DNA of 64,000 bases from Chloroflexota bacterium. GTDB lineage: Bacteria > Chloroflexota > Dehalococcoidia > Bin125. Below the pieces are notes generated by a model that was given only the letters and a program-made list of their open reading frames with translations, was not told where the DNA came from and did no database searches. The translations under genes were made by a program, and so were the position numbers. The DNA lies in NCBI GenBank assembly GCA_028873865.1, contig JAPPNI010000018.1, forward strand, positions 54,671 through 118,670, written 5' to 3'. Positions within the stretch are counted from its first letter, which is position 1. Every line of letters starts with the position of its first letter. Below, piece by piece: positions 60,122 through 64,000 of this stretch.

Positions 60122-61336
60122 ATGAGCGAGCACGACCAGGATCAGCCGGATATCTCGCGCCCGTTCGAAGGCGTACGTGTCCTGGAGTTGGCGGAAGGCA
60201 TATCCGGCCCCTACGCCGGCCGCTGGCTGGCCGCTCTGGGCGCCGATGTCGTCAAGATCGAGCGAACCACAGGCGATCCATCCAGAGCCTTCGGTCCCTG
60301 GCCCGACGATCTGCCCGACGACGAGACCAGCGGCCTCTTCCTCTACCTCAACGGCGACAAGCGCTCGGTCACCCTCAATCTCGAGACCTCCGACGGCCGC
60401 GAGATCCTGCGGGAACTGGCTGCATCAGCCGAGATCGTGATCGAGTCCTTCGAGCCCGGCTATCTGCCCGCTCACGGTCTCGGCTACGACGATCTGTCCG
60501 CGGACAACGCCGCCCTGGTCATGATCTCGATCTCCCCGTTCGGCCAGACCGGACCGAATGCCAACCTGCCCGCGACCGAGCTGACTCTCTACGCCGCCAG
60601 TGGACAGATGTGGCTGACCGGTCATCCGGCGCGATCCCCGCTCAAGAACGGCGGTTCCCAGCCGTCCTATCAGGCCGGCCTGAACGCATTCGCCGCCATT
60701 ACCAGCGCCTACTACGGCGCAGTAATGCACGAGCAAGGCTCCTACATCGATCTGTCGATGCAAGAGACCTACGCCGCCATGGCCGAGGCCTTCCACAACC
60801 GCGCCTCCCAGCTGGGAATCGAGACCCAGCGTGGAGGCAACTTCCTCCACGCGCTCTGGGGTGTCTACGAGCTCTCCGATGGCTACGGCGGCATCTGCGC
60901 CCTGCCCCGCAACTATCCCGGCTTCGCCCGAGCCGTCGACCTGCCCGAGTTGCAGGAAGAGCGATTCTCCGACCCGGGTCAGCGCCTCGTCAACAACGAC
61001 GAGCTGATGGCCATGCTGTTCGGCTGGTTCAGCGGACAGACCCGACAGGGTTTGCTGGACCTCGGCATCGAACACCGAGTGCCGTTCGGCTTCGTCGCCT
61101 CCTTTGAAGACCTCTCCAACTCCGATCACTTGCAGGGCAGAGATTTCTTTGCCCGCCACGACGACGAGCGCGCCGGCAGCCTGACCTACCCCGGCCGGCT
61201 CTGGCTGAGCAGCGGCCACGACTGGAAGATGGGCCGCGCGCCCCTGCTGGGCGAGCACAACATGGACGTCATCCACGGCGAACTCGGCTACGAACGCGAG
61301 GACCTCGTCCGTCTGCGGGAACTGGACGCTATCTGA
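60122..61336 (+). CDS. CaiB/BaiF family III CoA-transferase, degenerate subunit
   Basis: 404 residues from the ATG at 60122 (an upstream in-frame codon at 60095 lies before the -10 box). N-terminus VRVLELAEGISGPYAGRWLAALGADVVKIE is of the ELA type. The catalytic Asp position is Ser (S182 in PSYQAG). Otherwise complete, with APLLGEHN at the end. TGATG overlap with the canonical partner. Divergent from pair 1 across 48 bp, so both pairs could be co-regulated. Confidence 0.88.
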   Translation: MSEHDQDQPDISRPFEGVRVLELAEGISGPYAGRWLAALGADVVKIERTTGDPSRAFGPWPDDLPDDETSGLFLYLNGDKRSVTLNLETSDGREILRELAASAEIVIESFEPGYLPAHGLGYDDLSADNAALVMISISPFGQTGPNANLPATELTLYAASGQMWLTGHPARSPLKNGGSQPSYQAGLNAFAAITSAYYGAVMHEQGSYIDLSMQETYAAMAEAFHNRASQLGIETQRGGNFLHALWGVYELSDGYGGICALPRNYPGFARAVDLPELQEERFSDPGQRLVNNDELMAMLFGWFSGQTRQGLLDLGIEHRVPFGFVASFEDLSNSDHLQGRDFFARHDDERAGSLTYPGRLWLSSGHDWKMGRAPLLGEHNMDVIHGELGYEREDLVRLRELDAI

Positions 61337-62622
61337 TGTTTGATCCCGGACGACCGCTGACCGGCGTGCGAGTCGCCGACCTGACCATGATCTGGGCCGG
61401 TCCCTACGCCGCCAAGATCCTCGCCGACCAGGGCGCCGAGGTGATCAAGATCGAGTCGCCTCGCGCTTGGGACAACATCCGCACCCTGATCCCGCCGCCC
61501 GTTGCTCTGGGCGAACACTGGTGGAACACCAACTTCTACCTGCACGAGTACAGCCGCAACAAGAAGTCGCTCTCGCTCGATCTCGCCTCCGACGACGGCA
61601 AAGCGGTCTTCGCCAGATTGCTGACCCAGTGCGACGTGGTCATCGAGAACTACCGCACCGACGTGATGGACAACCTCGGCCTCAGCTACGACTGGCTGCG
61701 CGAGCAGCGGGAAGACATCATCGTCGTCGGCATGGCCGGCTTCGGCAAGACCGGACCGGAGAAGGACGCCGTCGGCTACGGCCCGATCATCGAGATGATG
61801 AGCGGCATGACCTCGACCTCCGGCTACGGCGACGACGGCGTGCCCTACAAGAGCGGCATCTCCTACGGCGACCCAATCGCCGGCATCTGCGCCGCGGCGG
61901 CCGTCGCGACGGCGCTGATCCAGCGCAAGCGCACCGGCAAGGGACAGTACATCGATCTCGCCCAGCGCGAGGTAATGTCCACGCTGCTGGGCGAGTTCTA
62001 CATGGACTGGTCGATGAACCGGCGGCTCCCGGAGCACATGGGCACCGGACACGACTGGATGGCCCCGCACAACGTCTATCCCTGCGCCGGTGACGATGAC
62101 TGGATCGCGATCTGCGTCCGCACCGACGCTGAGTGGGAGGGCCTCAGGCGGGCCATGGGCGCTCCCGACTGGGCCGAGCGGACCGAGTTCTCCGACCAGA
62201 TCCTGCGGTGGGAGCATCGCGCCGAACTCGACGAACTGGTCGGCGCGTGGACATCGTCGATGTCTAAGACCGATGTCTTCGCCGCGCTGCACGCGGAGCG
62301 AGTCCCCTCTTCGCCGGTCTGGAAGATGCTCGAAGTAATCCGCGAGCCGCACCTCAGCGCGCGAGGCTTCTACGAGCCGCTGCGCCACCCCGAGGTCGGC
62401 ATCTGGTCAGTCCACGGCTGGCTCTGGCGCACCGACGGCGCCGGACCCTGCATCCTCGCGCCGGCGCCCGACTTCGGACAGCACAACGCCGAGATCCTCG
62501 GCGGACTGCTGGGACTGTCGGAGGACGAGCAGTCGGCCCTGGAGCAGGCCGGCATAATCGCGGCCCGACCCGAGGGCGTTCCGCTCGCGTCCGAGATGCC
62601 GGCTACGCCTTCGCTGCTCTGA
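61336..62622 (+). CDS. CaiB/BaiF family III CoA-transferase, canonical subunit
   Basis: 428 residues. N-terminus RVADLTMIWAGPYAAKILADQGAEVIKIES is the DLTxxWAGP type; catalytic Asp D179 in SYGDPIAG is intact and GQYIDLAQRE follows. It is the second gene of pair 2. The 3' end overlaps the convergent unknown gene by 20 bp. Confidence 0.9.
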   Translation: MFDPGRPLTGVRVADLTMIWAGPYAAKILADQGAEVIKIESPRAWDNIRTLIPPPVALGEHWWNTNFYLHEYSRNKKSLSLDLASDDGKAVFARLLTQCDVVIENYRTDVMDNLGLSYDWLREQREDIIVVGMAGFGKTGPEKDAVGYGPIIEMMSGMTSTSGYGDDGVPYKSGISYGDPIAGICAAAAVATALIQRKRTGKGQYIDLAQREVMSTLLGEFYMDWSMNRRLPEHMGTGHDWMAPHNVYPCAGDDDWIAICVRTDAEWEGLRRAMGAPDWAERTEFSDQILRWEHRAELDELVGAWTSSMSKTDVFAALHAERVPSSPVWKMLEVIREPHLSARGFYEPLRHPEVGIWSVHGWLWRTDGAGPCILAPAPDFGQHNAEILGGLLGLSEDEQSALEQAGIIAARPEGVPLASEMPATPSLL

Positions 62623-63085
62623 CGACTTCTGCGTCCGTCAGCGCCTCCTTGAACCGCTCGACATGCTCGTCGACGCTCTCGCCGACGGCCTGCGTCCAGC
62701 CTTCCGACTGCTCGAAGCGGTTGCTGATCTCCATGATGTCGTCATGCCAGTGCCAGGACTTGCCGACCGGCGACGGAAGCGCGAGCCGCAGCGGCCGCTG
62801 ATCGTCGGGCAGCCAGAAGTAGGCGTACCAGCCGTGTCGCCGCACGATCCCGGCCTGCATCAGCAGCGCGTAGGTCGTGCGATCGTCCGGCGAGGCGTAC
62901 TCGTCGTCGGGCGCGCAGCGGATCAGGAAGTTGAAGATCGAGAACTGACCGGCGCGTTCGCCCGTGCGCAGCTGGCCGATGGCGCAGAGCCCGTCGGCGA
63001 TCGCCAGCAGGCGCGCCGCGTGGTCGAGCGGCAGTCGCGCTTCCTCGAGCGTGGTCGGAGGCTCACTGCTGCCTGTGGAAGTCAT
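62603..63085 (-). CDS. Uncharacterised 160-residue protein
   Basis: Not recognised. It overlaps its neighbours at both ends: 20 bp of convergent overlap with the CaiB gene and 23 bp with the upstream enoyl-CoA hydratase gene, so it is coupled to the latter. Features: an acidic start (MTSTGSSEPPTTLEEARL), QFSIFNFLIRCAPDDEYASPDDRTTYALLMQAGIV, a Trp-rich middle RHGWYAYFWLPDD and KSWHWHDDIMEISNRFEQSEGW, and a helical C-terminus. No membrane segment. Confidence 0.7.
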   Translation of the reverse strand: MTSTGSSEPPTTLEEARLPLDHAARLLAIADGLCAIGQLRTGERAGQFSIFNFLIRCAPDDEYASPDDRTTYALLMQAGIVRRHGWYAYFWLPDDQRPLRLALPSPVGKSWHWHDDIMEISNRFEQSEGWTQAVGESVDEHVERFKEALTDAEVVRAAKA

Positions 63086-63869
63086 CGAGCGTAGCGCGCA
63101 GCCCGCGCTCCTTGAGCGAGCGGTTCATCTCCAGGACGGGATTGGTGAAGTGAGCGATGGCGTCGATCTCGACGCCGCCCATCAGCGCCTCGCGGAAGCC
63201 CTGGACCTCCTGCGTGCGGTTGATCGCCTTCTTTTGCAGGACCAGGATTTCCCTGGGCGTCTTGGCCACCAGCTCCACATAATCATCGACGAACTGGTCC
63301 AGTTCGTCCGGTGGCAGGGCGCGATTGAAGAGGCCGATCTCTGCCGCTTCCCGGCCCGAGATCATGCTGCCCACGGGGAAAAAGAACTCCTTGGCCCGCT
63401 TCGCGCCGACCTGCCAGGCCCAGAACGAGGCGACGAACCCGGCCCCCAGCGGCAACTGCGGCGCGCCGACACGGGCGTCCTCGGCCGCAAACGTGACATC
63501 GCAGATTGTCGCCAGTTGCGTGCCGCCGGCGAGGCAGTGTCCGTGCACCCTGGCGATCACCGGCAGCCGCAGGTCCCAGATCCGCAGCCAGTTGCGGTTC
63601 AGCTCCTCCAGCCCGTCGCGGTCTCGGGAGATCGCGGACGACTGCTCGGCCGCCACTCCCGACCCGCCGGTCAGGTCGTAACCGGCGCTGAATGCGCGCC
63701 CGGCCCCGGAGACCAGGGCGACATGGACCGAGTCGTCGCGCTCCGCCTCGACCAGCGCTTCGACCAGCTCACGCTGGAGCTGCCGCGAGATCGCGTTCAG
63801 CTTCTCCGGCCGGTTGAGCGTGATTCGAGCTACCCGGCCAACCTGATCGACAGCGATCGTCTCCGGCAT
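63063..63869 (-). CDS. Enoyl-CoA hydratase/isomerase (crotonase fold)
   Basis: 268 residues. Crotonase signature: VARITLNRPEKLNAIS, GAGRAFSAGYDLTG (first oxyanion loop), VIARVHGHCLAGGTQLATICDVTFAAEDARVGAPQLPLG (second oxyanion loop). The usual catalytic Glu of the second site is not clear; the region reads GAPQLPLGAGF. CGGAGG ribosome site 6 nt before the ATG. Follows the CaiB theme of CoA chemistry. Confidence 0.9.
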   Translation of the reverse strand: MPETIAVDQVGRVARITLNRPEKLNAISRQLQRELVEALVEAERDDSVHVALVSGAGRAFSAGYDLTGGSGVAAEQSSAISRDRDGLEELNRNWLRIWDLRLPVIARVHGHCLAGGTQLATICDVTFAAEDARVGAPQLPLGAGFVASFWAWQVGAKRAKEFFFPVGSMISGREAAEIGLFNRALPPDELDQFVDDYVELVAKTPREILVLQKKAINRTQEVQGFREALMGGVEIDAIAHFTNPVLEMNRSLKERGLRATLDDFHRQQ

Positions 63870-64000
63870 TGCAGCCTCCGAACCAACTAAACCGCAGCTG
63901 AGTCCTGCTCATCCTATTCGTTGACTGCCTGCGTCCCGATCTGTCGCGGGCAGGGGGCGCCGGACTCCGCGCACTCCGCGTCTGGCGCGGGCGGTCGGGC
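63870..64000. other. Right edge without a gene
   Basis: 131 bp, GC-rich. I see a CCTGC/GCAGG inverted pair at about 63927-63955 and the ribosome site of the hydratase gene; nothing else is supported. Confidence 0.4.

Noticed and set aside
1..64000. CRISPR array, prophage or IS element
   Set aside because: No regularly spaced direct repeats with unique spacers, no transposase, integrase or phage genes were seen.

Overview
The window is high-GC bacterial chromosome with dense, mostly housekeeping gene content. The translated proteins suggest an aerobic or facultatively respiring heterotroph, most likely Chloroflexota. Pointers are a GpsA with a GATSWG dinucleotide loop, a CBS-less GuaB3-type IMP dehydrogenase-like protein, abundant family III (CaiB/BaiF) CoA-transferases, several genes with -10 boxes 6-8 nt before the ATG (leaderless style), and an oxygen-linked respiratory complex I. 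The assignment is an inference from gene content, not a database match. No phage, CRISPR array, rRNA or classical insertion sequence is visible.

Layout. 1-3682: the end of der, then plsY, gpsA and a HEAT-repeat protein, tightly overlapped. 3780-7332: Nudix and GNAT genes, then a leftward HadAB-like hot-dog pair, a PHP phosphoesterase and a small unknown protein. 7333-7700: two REP-like palindromes and the nuo promoter. 7701-17344: complex I genes nuoA-C-D-H-J-K-(small DUF2007-like ORF)-L-M-N, with B, E, F, G and I absent from the cluster. 17346-22158: ybeY, dnaX (without its zinc module), a phased decamer array, ybaB, recR, recO and an FmdB zinc ribbon. 22171-23151: long-chain polyprenyl diphosphate synthase. 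23256-23758: a GIY-YIG nuclease gene bracketed by inverted palindromic repeats. 23792-27189: leftward rsmI-metG-tatD. 27425-33148: guaB3-like gene, then leftward hisS-prfA-prmC-serine hydrolase. 33258-42931: rel, class V aminotransferase, comM, a PhoX-like phosphatase, tRNA-Arg(CCG), a methyltransferase and two tandem cyclophilins. 43261-46726: a second HadAB-like pair divergent from an 811-residue double CaiB fusion. 46737-50720: tRNA-Pro(TGG), pyrD, a small Cys protein, mrp/apbC and a NYN-domain protein. 50734-57471: MBL hydrolase, glcDEF, alpha/beta hydrolase, CinA C-terminal amidohydrolase and a small membrane protein. 57519-63869: four CaiB genes in two divergent pairs, an unknown gene and an enoyl-CoA hydratase.

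How the genes work together. Complex I with a polyprenyl (probably quinone side-chain) synthase, glycolate oxidase and acyl-CoA genes (CaiB transferases, hot-dog hydratases, enoyl-CoA hydratase) point to respiratory catabolism of organic acids through CoA thioesters. The dnaX-ybaB-recR-recO block is the common replication and repair cluster.

The most interesting pattern is that the six CaiB modules fall into three pairs. In each pair the first module has lost the catalytic Asp (Glu, Glu or Ser at that position) and carries an ELA-type N-terminus. The second module keeps the Asp and a D-T-WAGP N-terminus. One pair is fused into a single protein. This predicts hetero-oligomeric CoA-transferases with one active and one degenerate half. 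Next in interest are the GIY-YIG/palindrome unit and the 10-bp phased array in front of ybaB.
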